From Salinisphaera sp002433465 (GTDB taxonomy: Bacteria > Pseudomonadota > Gammaproteobacteria > Nevskiales > Salinisphaeraceae), in NCBI RefSeq assembly GCF_040361435.1, contig NZ_APNL01000022.1, positions 1-64,000 on the forward strand: DNA of 64,000 nt, given 5' to 3'. How positions within the stretch are numbered: the first letter of the stretch is position 1; each line of letters opens with the position of its first letter. The translations under genes and the position numbers were made by a program. Below, one piece after another: positions 49,886 to 61,036 of this stretch. Below the pieces are notes generated by a model that saw nothing but the letters and a program-made list of their open reading frames with translations, was not told the DNA's origin and ran no database searches.

Positions 49886-51913
49886 ATGAATAATATCGAT
49901 TACCCAAAACTGTTCGAACCATTGGACCTGGGCTTTACCCAGCTCAAGAACCGCGTGCTGATGGGATCCATGCATACCGGCATGGAGGATTTCTTCTGGC
50001 ATTACGACGAATTGGCGGCCTATTTTGCCGAGCGTGCGGCGGGCGGCGTTGGCTTGATCGTCACCGGCGGCATCGCGCCGAACGTGGCCGGCTGGGTCTC
50101 GCCGATGGCCGGGCAGATGTCGCATCGCCTGCATGTCTGGCCACACCGCAAGATCACCCGCGCGGTGCATGCCGAGGGCGGCAAGATCTGCATGCAGATC
50201 CTGCATGCCGGCCGCTACGGCTATCACCCGTTCATCGTGTCGGCGTCCGATCGCAAGTCGCCGATCACGCCCTACAAGCCGAAAAGACTGACCACCCAGG
50301 GGGTCAAGAACACCATTCGCGACTATATCCGTTGTGCCGAGCTCGCGCGCGAGGCCGGCTACGACGGTGTGGAGGTGATGGGCTCGGAAGGCTATCTGAT
50401 CAACCAGTTCCTCGTGGAGCGCGTCAACGACCGCGACGATGAATATGGCGGCAGCGTCGAGAACCGTCAGCGGATCGCGGTCGAGATCGTCGAGGGCATC
50501 CGCAAGGCCCTCGGGCCCGATTTCATCCTCATCTATCGCCTGTCGATGCTGGACCTGGTGGAAAACGGCCAGCGCTGGGAAGAAATCGTACGCCTGGCCA
50601 AGGCCGTGGAGGCCGCGGGCGCGACGATTATCAATACCGGCATCGGCTGGCACGAGGCCCGTATCCCCACAATCGTGACACGCGTGCCCCGGGCCGCCTT
50701 TGCCTGGGTGACGAAAAAGCTCAAGGGCGAAGTCGCCCTGCCCCTGTGCACCACCAACCGTATCAACATGCCGGACGTGGCCGAATCGCTGCTGGCCGAT
50801 GGCACCGCCGACATGGTGTCGATGGCGCGCCCGTTCCTGGCCGACCCGGAGTTCGTCAACAAGGCGGCCAGCGCCCGCGTTGACGAAATCAATACCTGTA
50901 TCGCCTGCAACCAGGCCTGTCTCGATCACACTTTTCAATGGAAGCGCGCGAGCTGTCTGGTCAACCCGCGGGCGGGCCATGAAACCAAGCTCAATTTCGG
51001 CCCGGCAAAAAAAATCCGCGATATCGCCGTGGTGGGCGCCGGCCCGGCGGGTTTGGAAGCCGCGACGCGGCTGGCCGAACGCGGCCATCGGGTTACGCTG
51101 TTCGACAGCGCCAGCGAAATTGGGGGCCAGTTCAACATGGCCAAGCGTATCCCCGGTAAGGAAGAGTTCTACGAAACGCTGCGCTACTACGCGCGCAAAC
51201 TGGAACTGCTCGGCGTGGATATCCGGCTGAATACGCTCGTAGATGCCGACGATCTGCTCGCGATGGGCTTCGACGAACGCGTGATCGCCACCGGCGTGAA
51301 CCCGCGTACCCCGGCGATCGAGGGTATCGAGCACCCAAGCGTGGCCTCGTATATCGATATAATCACCGGCCGCGTGGAGGCCGGACGCCGCGTTGCCGTA
51401 ATCGGCGCGGGCGGTATCGGGTTCGACGTAAGCGAATTTCTCACCCATACACGTCCTTCGCCGGCCGAGGACAAACAGAAATTCTTCGATGAATGGGGGG
51501 TAGACCCGACCCTGACCCATGAAGCCGGGCTCATTAAGCCGGACCCGGAACCCTCGCCGCGCGAGGTCTGGCTGTTGCAGCGTACCGACGCCAAACCCGG
51601 CAAGGGGCTGGGCAAGACCAGCGGCTGGGCCCATCGCGCCTCGCTCAAGCACAAGGGCGTGCACATGATGGGCGGCGTCACCTACGAGCGTATCGACGAT
51701 GCCGGGCTGCATATTCGAGTCGACGATCAGTCCCGGGTGCTGGACGTGGATACGGTGGTCATCTGTGCCGGTCAGCAGACGCGGCGCGAACTCGCCGACA
51801 CGCTCGGCGCGCGCGGCGTCAAGACCCACGTAATCGGCGGCGCACAGCTGGCCGCCGAACTCGACGCCAAACGGGCCATACGTGAAGCCGCGGAGCTCGC
51901 GGCCGCGCTTTGA
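49886..51913 (+). CDS. fadH: 2,4-dienoyl-CoA reductase-like flavoprotein
   Basis: A 675-residue member of the 2,4-dienoyl-CoA reductase/Old Yellow Enzyme family, close to E. coli FadH in length. FadH reduces 2,4-dienoyl-CoA from unsaturated fatty acids. An FMN barrel (1-340: KNRVLMGSMHTGMED, GGRICMQILHAGRYGY-like, LVERVNDRDDEYGGSVENR), a [4Fe-4S] motif CIACNQACLD with a further Cys in RASCLVNP, then an FAD/NADPH domain (VVGAGPAGLEAATRLAE, AVIGAGGIGFDVSEFL). The ATG is preceded by GAGGAAG. It is divergent from the sigma-54 activator gene. Related trimethylamine dehydrogenases share the layout, so fadH is likely but not certain. Confidence 0.82.
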   Translation: MNNIDYPKLFEPLDLGFTQLKNRVLMGSMHTGMEDFFWHYDELAAYFAERAAGGVGLIVTGGIAPNVAGWVSPMAGQMSHRLHVWPHRKITRAVHAEGGKICMQILHAGRYGYHPFIVSASDRKSPITPYKPKRLTTQGVKNTIRDYIRCAELAREAGYDGVEVMGSEGYLINQFLVERVNDRDDEYGGSVENRQRIAVEIVEGIRKALGPDFILIYRLSMLDLVENGQRWEEIVRLAKAVEAAGATIINTGIGWHEARIPTIVTRVPRAAFAWVTKKLKGEVALPLCTTNRINMPDVAESLLADGTADMVSMARPFLADPEFVNKAASARVDEINTCIACNQACLDHTFQWKRASCLVNPRAGHETKLNFGPAKKIRDIAVVGAGPAGLEAATRLAERGHRVTLFDSASEIGGQFNMAKRIPGKEEFYETLRYYARKLELLGVDIRLNTLVDADDLLAMGFDERVIATGVNPRTPAIEGIEHPSVASYIDIITGRVEAGRRVAVIGAGGIGFDVSEFLTHTRPSPAEDKQKFFDEWGVDPTLTHEAGLIKPDPEPSPREVWLLQRTDAKPGKGLGKTSGWAHRASLKHKGVHMMGGVTYERIDDAGLHIRVDDQSRVLDVDTVVICAGQQTRRELADTLGARGVKTHVIGGAQLAAELDAKRAIREAAELAAAL

Positions 51914-51954
51914 GCCAAGACCTGCCACGCGCGAGTGCGGGGCATCGATAAAAC

Positions 51955-51998
51955 AGCGCGGGCGACGGCGATGCAAGGCCGCCGCCCGCGCGCTTTTT
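51955..51998 (+). terminator. Rho-independent terminator after fadH
   Basis: A long stem of GCGCGGGCG...CGGC with GCCG...CGCCCGCGCGC around a short loop, followed by five T. It lies 41 bases after the fadH stop. Confidence 0.8.
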
Positions 51999-52146
51999 AA
52001 GCGACCGCAATACGTTCGTCGCCGGCGCAGCAGCCGGCGGTTGAAGCGGCCGCTGAGTTGACTGAGCACGGCGCGGCATTTTGCATGCGTACGCAATACC
52101 GCCACACTACGTGCATCATGCAGTCGACACCTCCCGGTTGACCTCG

Positions 52147-53577
52147 ATGAGCGACCTCAACAAGAGCCTGGGCCTGTTCGGCCTGATCGCCATGGGCGCG
52201 GCCGGCGTGCTCGGTACGAGCTGGATCTATACCAACGGCGACTTCTTTGCCGCCTACGGTGCCGGCGGCGAGATATTCGGCCTGATCATAGGCGCGGTGC
52301 TGGCTGCCTGTGTTGCCTTTGCCTATGCCGAGTTGGCGTCGCGCTACCCGCGTGCCGGCGGCGAAATCGTGTATGCGTTTGTGGCCTTCGGACGGCCCAC
52401 GGCTTTCGTGGCCGGCTGGCTGCTGATCGGTGCCTATGTCAGCTCGCTGGCGTTCTATGTGGCGGCCGCCGGCGGCCTGCTTGCGAGGGTGTTTCCGGCC
52501 ATCCACAGCGGCGCGCTCTATACCCTGGCCGGCGAGACGGTCCATGCCCCGGTATTGCTCATTGGCGCGGCCCTGGCGATTGCCGTCTATGCGATCAACC
52601 GGCGCGGACTGAAACTCGGCGGCGGCGTACAGATCTCGCTGTTCCTCGCCATGCTGTTGATCGGCCTGGGCCTGACCCTCGTGGGTTTCGGCTACGGCGA
52701 ACTTGATAATTTCTGGCCGGCCTATGCGGCCGATGGCAGGCCCGTGGCCGATACGCTGCGCTTCGTGTTGCCGGCGATGACCTTTCTGACCGGTTTTTCG
52801 CTGGTGGGTATGCTCGCCGAAGACGCACGCCTGTCACCGCGGCTCATTGGCGTGGCCGTGATGACCACGGTCGTACTGGCCGGCACGTTCTATGTCGTCG
52901 TGCTCACCGCCTCGGCATGGGTCATCCCCTGGCAACGCACTGCCGAACTCGAGCAGGGCACGATCGATGCCTACCGTATCGCCGGATTTCCGGCGTTGGC
53001 CTGGGGCGCCTACATCATTGCCCTACTTGGGCTTGTGACCAGCTTCATTGCCCTGTTCGTGGCCAGCTCGCGGGTGATGCTGGCGCTGGCGCGTGCCGGC
53101 CTGTTTCCGCGTGTTTTCGCCCGCGTCGACGCACACCGTGGCACGCCCGATGCGGCCCTGCTGTTCACGCTGATTCTAGTGCTTGCCCTGGGCGGGCTGG
53201 GCGAGGCCGCGCTGACCTGGTTTCTGGATACCGGCGGCATCTATATCGGCCTGGCCTGGCTGCTGGCCGTGGCCAGCCTCTACCGCATACGGTCCCTGCA
53301 GCCGGATGCCGACCCGCCCTATCGCGTACGCTGGCTGCTGCTGCCCGCAATCGGCGCGCTCGCGGCTACCGCGATCATCCTGCTCACGCTCCTGCCGGGA
53401 ACCGGCATGTCGCTGCTGTGGCCGCACGAATACATCATCCTGTTGGTGTGGCTGATTTTGGGCACGCTGATCTACCGCCTTGCACCGCCCGCCATGAGTC
53501 GCGATCGGGCCATGGCGGCGTTACTCGGCCCGGCGGCGGCAAACGCCGGCTCGGCTGATGGTTCTACGGCCTGTTAA
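52147..53577 (+). CDS. APC-family amino acid permease
   Basis: A 476-residue inner-membrane transporter with about 12 hydrophobic segments, beginning LGLFGLIAMGAAGVLGTSWIY, the unwound first helix with the GxG-type motif of APC permeases. It then has the ELASRYPRAGGEIVYAFVAFG segment typical of the family. The substrate is an amino acid or amine, not further assignable. The start at 52147 was chosen because an upstream in-frame extension adds unrelated polar residues; the ribosome site is weak. It is 198 bp before the VanX-like gene, with a dyad between the two. Confidence 0.83.
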   Translation: MSDLNKSLGLFGLIAMGAAGVLGTSWIYTNGDFFAAYGAGGEIFGLIIGAVLAACVAFAYAELASRYPRAGGEIVYAFVAFGRPTAFVAGWLLIGAYVSSLAFYVAAAGGLLARVFPAIHSGALYTLAGETVHAPVLLIGAALAIAVYAINRRGLKLGGGVQISLFLAMLLIGLGLTLVGFGYGELDNFWPAYAADGRPVADTLRFVLPAMTFLTGFSLVGMLAEDARLSPRLIGVAVMTTVVLAGTFYVVVLTASAWVIPWQRTAELEQGTIDAYRIAGFPALAWGAYIIALLGLVTSFIALFVASSRVMLALARAGLFPRVFARVDAHRGTPDAALLFTLILVLALGGLGEAALTWFLDTGGIYIGLAWLLAVASLYRIRSLQPDADPPYRVRWLLLPAIGALAATAIILLTLLPGTGMSLLWPHEYIILLVWLILGTLIYRLAPPAMSRDRAMAALLGPAAANAGSADGSTAC

Positions 53578-53775
53578 CGCGAGCGCCAATCTGCGCGCTG
53601 CGTGCCGGAAGTTCGCCAGGCAAGGCGCGAGGCGCGAATGAACGACGAGCTGCGCGACATTGCAGCTCGCTCACGCCGCGAAACGACGCCACGCTCGCTG
53701 CGCATTGGATTGCGCGAAAATGGTTTGCGGCACGGCGATTTCGTTAATGTAGAAAGGCTCTGAGGAGACACCTCG

Positions 53776-54489
53776 ATGATTGAACGCCCGGTCCCCGTTG
53801 CCGACCCCGTGGATAGCGACCGTGTTCGCCATCTGCCCATTGCCGACAACGGCGAAGCGCTGGTGCCCGCGAGCCTGGCCCCGGACCGCGTGCTGGTACG
53901 CCCGCGCTACCATCTGGAAGGCCTGCCGGGCGCCCTGCCCGAGTGCTTCGTGCGCGAAGGCGTGCTGGAACGGCTGCTACAGGCAGCCGCGTCGCTGCCC
54001 TCGGGCTATCGGCTGGTGCTGTTCGATGCATGGCGTCCGCTGTCTCTGCAGCGCTGGCTGTTCGAGCGCTTTGCCCGTGAACTCGAGCAAGGCGGCGGGC
54101 TCGAGCATATCGACGAATTCGTATCCCGCCCCATGCCCGATCTCGCTCAGAGCCCGCCGTATCATCTGACCGGTGGCGCGGTCGATCTGTCCATCGCCGA
54201 CGACCAGGGCCGACTGCTCGCCATGGGCAGCGACTTCGATGCCATGAGCGATACCTCGCATACGGCGTATTTCGAAACCGCGCCGGGCGACGACGCGCAG
54301 CTCCTGAACTGGCGTGACAACCGGCGCCTGCTCTACCACGCGATGCGCGATGCCGGCTTCGTCAACCTGCCCAGCGAGTGGTGGCACTACGACTACGGCG
54401 ACCAGCTATGGGCCACGCTAGGCGGCCACCCACATGCGCTCTATGGCGCCGCGGAACCGGCGTTTCGCTGGGGCGAACTGCCCTATTGA
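53776..54489 (+). CDS. D-alanyl-D-alanine dipeptidase (VanX/DdpX-like)
   Basis: A 237-residue zinc dipeptidase of the peptidase M15D family, which splits D-Ala-D-Ala, either for peptidoglycan recycling as DdpX or for glycopeptide resistance as VanX. Zinc and catalytic residues are visible: RLVLFDAWRP (substrate Arg), the YHLTGGAVDLSI motif (His and Asp ligands) and EWWHYDYGD (catalytic Glu, His ligand). The length is normal. In a Gram-negative without vanH/vanA genes it is more likely a recycling enzyme. TGAGGAGACACCTCG precedes the ATG. Confidence 0.87.
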   Translation: MIERPVPVADPVDSDRVRHLPIADNGEALVPASLAPDRVLVRPRYHLEGLPGALPECFVREGVLERLLQAAASLPSGYRLVLFDAWRPLSLQRWLFERFARELEQGGGLEHIDEFVSRPMPDLAQSPPYHLTGGAVDLSIADDQGRLLAMGSDFDAMSDTSHTAYFETAPGDDAQLLNWRDNRRLLYHAMRDAGFVNLPSEWWHYDYGDQLWATLGGHPHALYGAAEPAFRWGELPY

Positions 54490-54707
54490 CCCCACGCCGG
54501 AACAGCTGCCTGCGGCCGCTGCTTTGAACGCCACCGAAAGAAACGCCGGCCCGTCTCGGTTGTTTCTGCCAAAGACTTCAAGAACGATCGAGCGCGGCAC
54601 GCGTGCTCTCGTACATGCGCGTGATCAAGCCGAGAAACCACCGACTGAATAATCTATTTTTGGGCCGGGTTGCTAATTCGTAATCCCAGCCGCCGTGTTG
54701 CGAGCGG

Positions 54708-56522
<1,815 letters not shown>

Positions 56523-56523
56523 G

Positions 56524-57228
56524 TCAGCCCAGCAGTGCCGCCGCCGACGGCGCCAGCGGAATCACGTAGAACAGCACGGCAAAGAAATGAAACACGCTGC
56601 CGCCAATCACGAACAGATGCCAGATCGCATGGTTGTACGGCATGCTGTTCCAGGCATAAAAGAGCACGCCCACGGTGTACGAAATACCGCCGGCCAGCAG
56701 TAGCCAGACCCCGCCCATGGCCACGTTCTCGATCACCGGGCCGATGACCAGCACTACCGTCCAGCCCATTGCCACGTAGAACGCGGTGGAGAGATACTTG
56801 ACGTTATTCAGCCGGGTGAGCTTTATCAGCACTCCACCCACGGCCAGCGCCCAGATCAGGGTGAAAAGCGTCCAGCCCCAGACACCGCGCAGGTTCACCA
56901 GCGTGAACGGCGTATAGGTGCCCGCGATCAGCACGTAGATCGCGAGATGGTCGAAAACCTTGAGCACGCTTTTGGCGCGCGGCGGATGGACCGCGTGATA
57001 CAGCGTAGACGACAGGTGGCTGAGAATGAGCGCGATGCCGAAAATGGTTACGCTGACGACGTGCCAGACGTTACCCAGCAGCGTGGCGTATACCACCATC
57101 ACCACCAGCCCGGCTATCGATAGTGCCGTCCCGATACCGGAGGTGATGGCGTTGGCAATCTCTTCGCCGAGCGTGTAGCCGGCACTATTCACGCGACGCG
57201 TGAGCGGGGGTTGGCTGGTCGTATTCAT
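56524..57228 (-). CDS. Hemolysin III family membrane protein (YqfA/TrhA-like)
   Basis: A 234-residue membrane protein with seven predicted helices, of the PAQR/hemolysin III family. The conserved metal-binding residues appear as HLSSTLYHAVHP (Ser/His region in the second helix) and HAIWHLFVIGG near the C-terminus (two His). YqfA of E. coli affects membrane fluidity and energy metabolism; the haemolysin name is historical. The ATG at 57228 is used; another lies three codons upstream. It precedes recQ on the same strand with two bases between them. Confidence 0.87.
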   Translation of the reverse strand: MNTTSQPPLTRRVNSAGYTLGEEIANAITSGIGTALSIAGLVVMVVYATLLGNVWHVVSVTIFGIALILSHLSSTLYHAVHPPRAKSVLKVFDHLAIYVLIAGTYTPFTLVNLRGVWGWTLFTLIWALAVGGVLIKLTRLNNVKYLSTAFYVAMGWTVVLVIGPVIENVAMGGVWLLLAGGISYTVGVLFYAWNSMPYNHAIWHLFVIGGSVFHFFAVLFYVIPLAPSAAALLG

Positions 57229-57348
57229 GGCGCGCATTCTGCCATGCCCTTGTACGATTTGCCCCTTCAATATCGATGCGGCGTTCCCTGCGCCCGCCGC
57301 GCCTGCGCGCATACCAAACCCTTGCTGGGTTTAGCCGCCTACGCAAAC

Positions 57349-57374
57349 AAAAAAGGCGCCCGCAGGCGCCTTTA
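57349..57374 (-). terminator. Rho-independent terminator after fadE
   Basis: GGCGCC (57355-57360) pairs with GGCGCC (57365-57370) around CGCA; read on the minus strand, an almost pure T run follows (57354-57349). It lies 25 bases after the fadE stop. Confidence 0.85.
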
Positions 57375-57398
57375 ATGCCAGTTCCGCGCTAGCGCACG

Positions 57399-59651
57399 TT
57401 ACTGGTTGGCCGCACGCGCAAATGGCGGTTCTTCGATATTGTCCGAGACTTCATCCTTGTAATACTCCTCGGCCGAGAAGGTATCCACCTGGATGGCCTC
57501 GAGCCGCGCGGCTTCGGCCTTGCGGATCTTGGCGGCATCGTCCTGGGTGATCACGCCCACGCCGACCGCCGACTCCAGCGCCTCGAGCAGGTTCGGGGCC
57601 TGGATCTGCTTTTTGTGCAGGGCCTTGCGAACCCGCATCGTCGGTTCCTGCGCTTCGCTGACCAGACGCCAGGCGTTGAGCAGACGGCCCATGCCGGGCT
57701 CGTCGTCGCGCGGCGTACCCATGCCGCCGGCCACGCGCTGGTACTGTGCGCCCGGCGCCTGAATGCTGGCCGCGACCGCACGGTCCATGGAGTCGCGCGG
57801 ACCGGTGGACAGCGGATTGATCTTGAGCCAGAAGCGGCCGGGATAGCGCAGAATCCAACCCAGCACCGGCACGTCGAAGTTGGCATAAATGCCTTCGAAG
57901 GCCAGCTGTACCTGATGCAGGCTGTAGCGCAACGCCCAGTGCACGAGGGGCAGGTCTTCCTTGCGACTGCCTTCGGCCTTAAAACGACGCAGCGTGGTCA
58001 CGCCGAACAGCATCCACGACAGGGCATCGGAGAAACGCCCGGAAATCTTGCCGCGCTGCTTGAGCTTGCCGCCGATCAGGAACATGGCCAGATCCGTCAG
58101 GAAGGCAAAACGGCTCGACGCCCAGCCGAGCTTGCGGAAGTACTGCGCGGTTTCATCGTTTACCGGCGTGCTTACCGTCCAGCCACGCGTAACCCCGCGC
58201 AGAATGCCGCGGAAGAAATTCTTAACCGAGTGACCCATCCAGCCCAGGATCGCCTTGCGGAAGGCCGGTACGTCGTCGGCCTGGACGGCGTTGAGCGTAT
58301 CCAGCGCGAACGGATGGCAGCGTACCGCGCCCTGCCCGAAGATCATGAGCGTGCGGGTGAGAATATTCGCGCCTTCCACGGTGATACTCACCGGCGCGCC
58401 GGTATAACCACCGCCGAGGATATTGTTCGGGCCCTGCATGACGCCGGCGCCGGCCATGACATCCATGCCATCGGTCACCAGTTGCTGGCCGATCTCGGTG
58501 GTCTGCTGCTTGAGAATGGCCGAGATCACCGGCGGATGATTGCCGTTGTCCACGCCCGCACAGACGTAGATACGCGCGGATTCCAGGGTGTAGGTCAACG
58601 CGGCGATACGCGCGATCTTGGCCTCCACGCCTTCCATGAGGCCGATCGGAATACCGAACTGCTCGCGCACGATGCTGTACGGACCCACCGCAGCGGCGCT
58701 GGTCTTGGCAAGGGCCACACCGCTGGCCGGCAGCGATACGGCACGACCGCCGCCCAGCTGTTCCATGAGCATGCGCCAGCCCTGGCCGGCCCCGTCTACG
58801 CCACCGATGATGTTTTCCACCGGCGCGACCACGTCCTTGCCGTAGATGGGCCCATTGTCGAAAGCGCCGATCGGCAGATGATGATCACCCAGCTCCAGCC
58901 CGTCCATGCCCTTTTCGAGCATGACCACGGTGATCCCGGGAAATTCGCCCTTGCCCAACAGGTTGTCCGGGTCGTGCAGCGAGCAGGCAAGGCTGACGAT
59001 ATTGGCGATCGGCGCCAGCGTGATATAGCGCTTGGAGAAATTCAGTCGAATCTTGGCTTCGCCGTCATCGTCCTTGAATACCACGCCCTCGGCCTTGATC
59101 GAGGCCGCATCGGAGCCGGCCGTGGGCTCGGTCAGACCAAAGCACGGTACGTACTCGCCGCTCGCAAGCCCCGGCAGATACTTGTCTTTCTGCGCCTGGG
59201 TGCCGTACTCGAGCAACAGCTCCGCTGCCCCCAGAGTATTGGGGATAACAATCAGGGTGCCCACCGGGCCCAGGCCTGAGGTCTTGGTCATGACCGCACT
59301 GCGGGCGAGCACGGAGAAGCCGGAACCGCCGTACTCTTTCGGGATGATCATCCCGAAGAAGCCCTTGTCGCGAAGAAACTGCCAGATGTCGTCAGGAATG
59401 CGGCGCGTTTCGCGCAGCTTCCAGCCATCCACGCGATGCAGCAATTCTTCTACCGGACCATCCAGAAACGCTTGTTCTTCCTCGGACAAGCCCGGATAGG
59501 CTTCATCCATCATGGCACGGAAATTTGGATTACCGCTGAAAAACTCGCCGTCGATCCAGACCGAGCCGGCCTCAAGGGCATGGCGCTCTGTATCCGATAT
59601 TTTCGGCAATAGTTTGGCGTCGTTGATCTTCTTCAGAAGTGTCGCAAACAT
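57399..59651 (-). CDS. fadE: FadE-type acyl-CoA dehydrogenase
   Basis: A 750-residue acyl-CoA dehydrogenase of the long FadE type that begins beta-oxidation of fatty acids. The acyl-CoA dehydrogenase core spans about 80-470 (MIIPKEYGGSGFS, CFGLTEPTAGSDA, VISAILKQQTTEIGQQLVTDGMDVMAGAGVM, EGANILTRTLMIFGQGA). A DUF1974-type C-terminal extension fills the rest, as in FadE. The start at 59651 is supported by GGAGATGCC. It is divergent from a TetR gene 267 bp away, which is a natural candidate regulator. Confidence 0.92.
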   Translation of the reverse strand: MFATLLKKINDAKLLPKISDTERHALEAGSVWIDGEFFSGNPNFRAMMDEAYPGLSEEEQAFLDGPVEELLHRVDGWKLRETRRIPDDIWQFLRDKGFFGMIIPKEYGGSGFSVLARSAVMTKTSGLGPVGTLIVIPNTLGAAELLLEYGTQAQKDKYLPGLASGEYVPCFGLTEPTAGSDAASIKAEGVVFKDDDGEAKIRLNFSKRYITLAPIANIVSLACSLHDPDNLLGKGEFPGITVVMLEKGMDGLELGDHHLPIGAFDNGPIYGKDVVAPVENIIGGVDGAGQGWRMLMEQLGGGRAVSLPASGVALAKTSAAAVGPYSIVREQFGIPIGLMEGVEAKIARIAALTYTLESARIYVCAGVDNGNHPPVISAILKQQTTEIGQQLVTDGMDVMAGAGVMQGPNNILGGGYTGAPVSITVEGANILTRTLMIFGQGAVRCHPFALDTLNAVQADDVPAFRKAILGWMGHSVKNFFRGILRGVTRGWTVSTPVNDETAQYFRKLGWASSRFAFLTDLAMFLIGGKLKQRGKISGRFSDALSWMLFGVTTLRRFKAEGSRKEDLPLVHWALRYSLHQVQLAFEGIYANFDVPVLGWILRYPGRFWLKINPLSTGPRDSMDRAVAASIQAPGAQYQRVAGGMGTPRDDEPGMGRLLNAWRLVSEAQEPTMRVRKALHKKQIQAPNLLEALESAVGVGVITQDDAAKIRKAEAARLEAIQVDTFSAEEYYKDEVSDNIEEPPFARAANQ

Positions 59652-59918
59652 GGCATCTCCATGGCTCGAAGCGTCGGGAGCGCGGCTCGACGAAAGCTCG
59701 CAGGCAAGCTGTGGCCGCACTGGGTGCTTACCCGACTATACCCGCGCCCGATGCGCTGCACAAAGGTAATTTCCAATACCCTGGCGCCGCTTTTGATCGA
59801 CCGGTACACGCATTACCCTGCGCGATTTCAAGTTGCCCGCAATTATTTCAGCCAGTTATGCAAACTTGGGCACATACACGGAGCTTGATACAGTCGCCTA
59901 GAATTTGGCGCGTAATGA

Positions 59919-60617
59919 GTGTTACCCGTGATTGATCGATACCCCAGAACCACCAGCGAACGTGAACGGACGCTTTCGCGTCTGGACCCCGCAACGCGTA
60001 TTCGTATCGAAGCCGCAGCGCTGGAATTGTTTTCCGAGCGTGAGTTCCATCGCGTCAAGCTGATCAACATCGCGCGCGAGGCCAGAATCAGCCTGCAAAC
60101 GCTGTACAAATACTATGGCAGCAAGGAAGCGGTGCTGTTCGCCAGCCTGGATACCTGGCTGGGCGATCTGGCCAATCGCATGATCGATCATCTCCAGGGC
60201 ATCGAAAATTTCGAGGATCGCCTGCGCAAGGTGTTCTGGGTGCTGCTAGATTATTTCGAGCGCAACCCCAAGGTCGCGCAAATCATTCTGAGCTCGGTCT
60301 ATCTGAGCACCTGGCGTGACGACGACACCTTCCGTCAGCCGGCGCTCATGTCGGTATTTCTGGGCGTGATCAATGACGGGCGCGAACGTGGCGTGCTCAC
60401 CGACGAAGTCGACGAGATCGAGATTTCCGATTTTATCTGGGGGGTGGCCAATCGCATGGTGGCGATGTGGTTGCTGCGTGGCCGCAAGCGGCCCCTCGCC
60501 GAGAAGGCACCGGCCATGTTCAACATGGTTTGGCGTGCTATCGCCAGCGAACGTGTGCTCGCCGAGCAGCTCGGTGAGCGCGCGCCGGCCAGCGAACCGG
60601 CAACCGCCGCGGGCTGA
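59919..60617 (+). CDS. TetR-family transcriptional regulator
   Basis: A 232-residue TetR protein. The helix-turn-helix lies at about residues 45-70 (HRVKLINIAREARISLQTLYKYYGSKEAVLFA), preceded by IRIEAAALELFSEREF. The ligand domain fills the rest; FMNxx helix pairs are less clear. The start is either a GTG at 59919 or one at 59928; no ATG is in frame nearby. It is divergent from fadE, so regulation of fatty-acid oxidation in response to an acyl-CoA is likely, as for PsrA/FadR-type TetR regulators. It is convergent with pilZ. Confidence 0.85.
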   Translation: MLPVIDRYPRTTSERERTLSRLDPATRIRIEAAALELFSEREFHRVKLINIAREARISLQTLYKYYGSKEAVLFASLDTWLGDLANRMIDHLQGIENFEDRLRKVFWVLLDYFERNPKVAQIILSSVYLSTWRDDDTFRQPALMSVFLGVINDGRERGVLTDEVDEIEISDFIWGVANRMVAMWLLRGRKRPLAEKAPAMFNMVWRAIASERVLAEQLGERAPASEPATAAG

Positions 60618-60667
60618 AGCGACAATCGCCCGCCCGGCCCCGGCGATCCACGGCAGGCGCGGGTGCG

Positions 60668-61036
60668 CTACATGGTATAGCTGGTGCGTCGATTCTCGAG
60701 CATGCCGGCAAGCAGCGTTTCCAGGCGTTGCTGCGTGGCACCGCCGTCCTGGGCGGCGAACTGAACGCCGATGCCGGCCGGGCGCTGGCTGCCGGTGTTG
60801 CGCGGCGTAACCCACACGACCTTGCCGGCGACGGGCAGGCGTTCGTTCTGCTCCACCAGGTGCATCAGCAAAAACACGTCTGCGCCCATATCGTAAGTCG
60901 TCTGGGTCAGATACTGCTGTTTCACGAACAGCCCACCGTTGGTCACGAACGGCATATACGCCGCACACAGCTCGGCGCGGTCGGCCACATCCAACCGAAC
61001 GATTCCGGACTGGCTTGCAACATTCTGTTCGGGCAT
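60668..61036 (-). CDS. pilZ: PilZ-domain protein
   Basis: A 122-residue single-domain PilZ protein following holB without a gap. Type IV pilus PilZ proteins of this length bind PilB and FimX and are needed for pilus assembly, usually without binding cyclic-di-GMP. Here the GGLFVKQQYLTQ and VWVTPRNTGSQRPAGIGVQF segments match that group; the RxxxR motif at the N-terminus that binds cyclic-di-GMP is not seen. Position downstream of holB and tmk is the standard gammaproteobacterial one. Confidence 0.88.
   Translation of the reverse strand: MPEQNVASQSGIVRLDVADRAELCAAYMPFVTNGGLFVKQQYLTQTTYDMGADVFLLMHLVEQNERLPVAGKVVWVTPRNTGSQRPAGIGVQFAAQDGGATQQRLETLLAGMLENRRTSYTM

Noticed and set aside
49841..52105. 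754-codon open frame on the minus strand opposite fadH
   Set aside because: It mirrors fadH codon by codon and reads as His/Arg/Asp-rich sequence without domains. fadH has clear motifs and a ribosome site.
53638..53763. 41-codon open frame ending at the VanX-like ribosome site
   Set aside because: It has no good ribosome site and contains a dyad; a leader peptide cannot be excluded but the evidence is too thin.
57615..59279. 554-codon open frame on the plus strand opposite fadE
   Set aside because: A shadow of fadE with no recognisable protein content.
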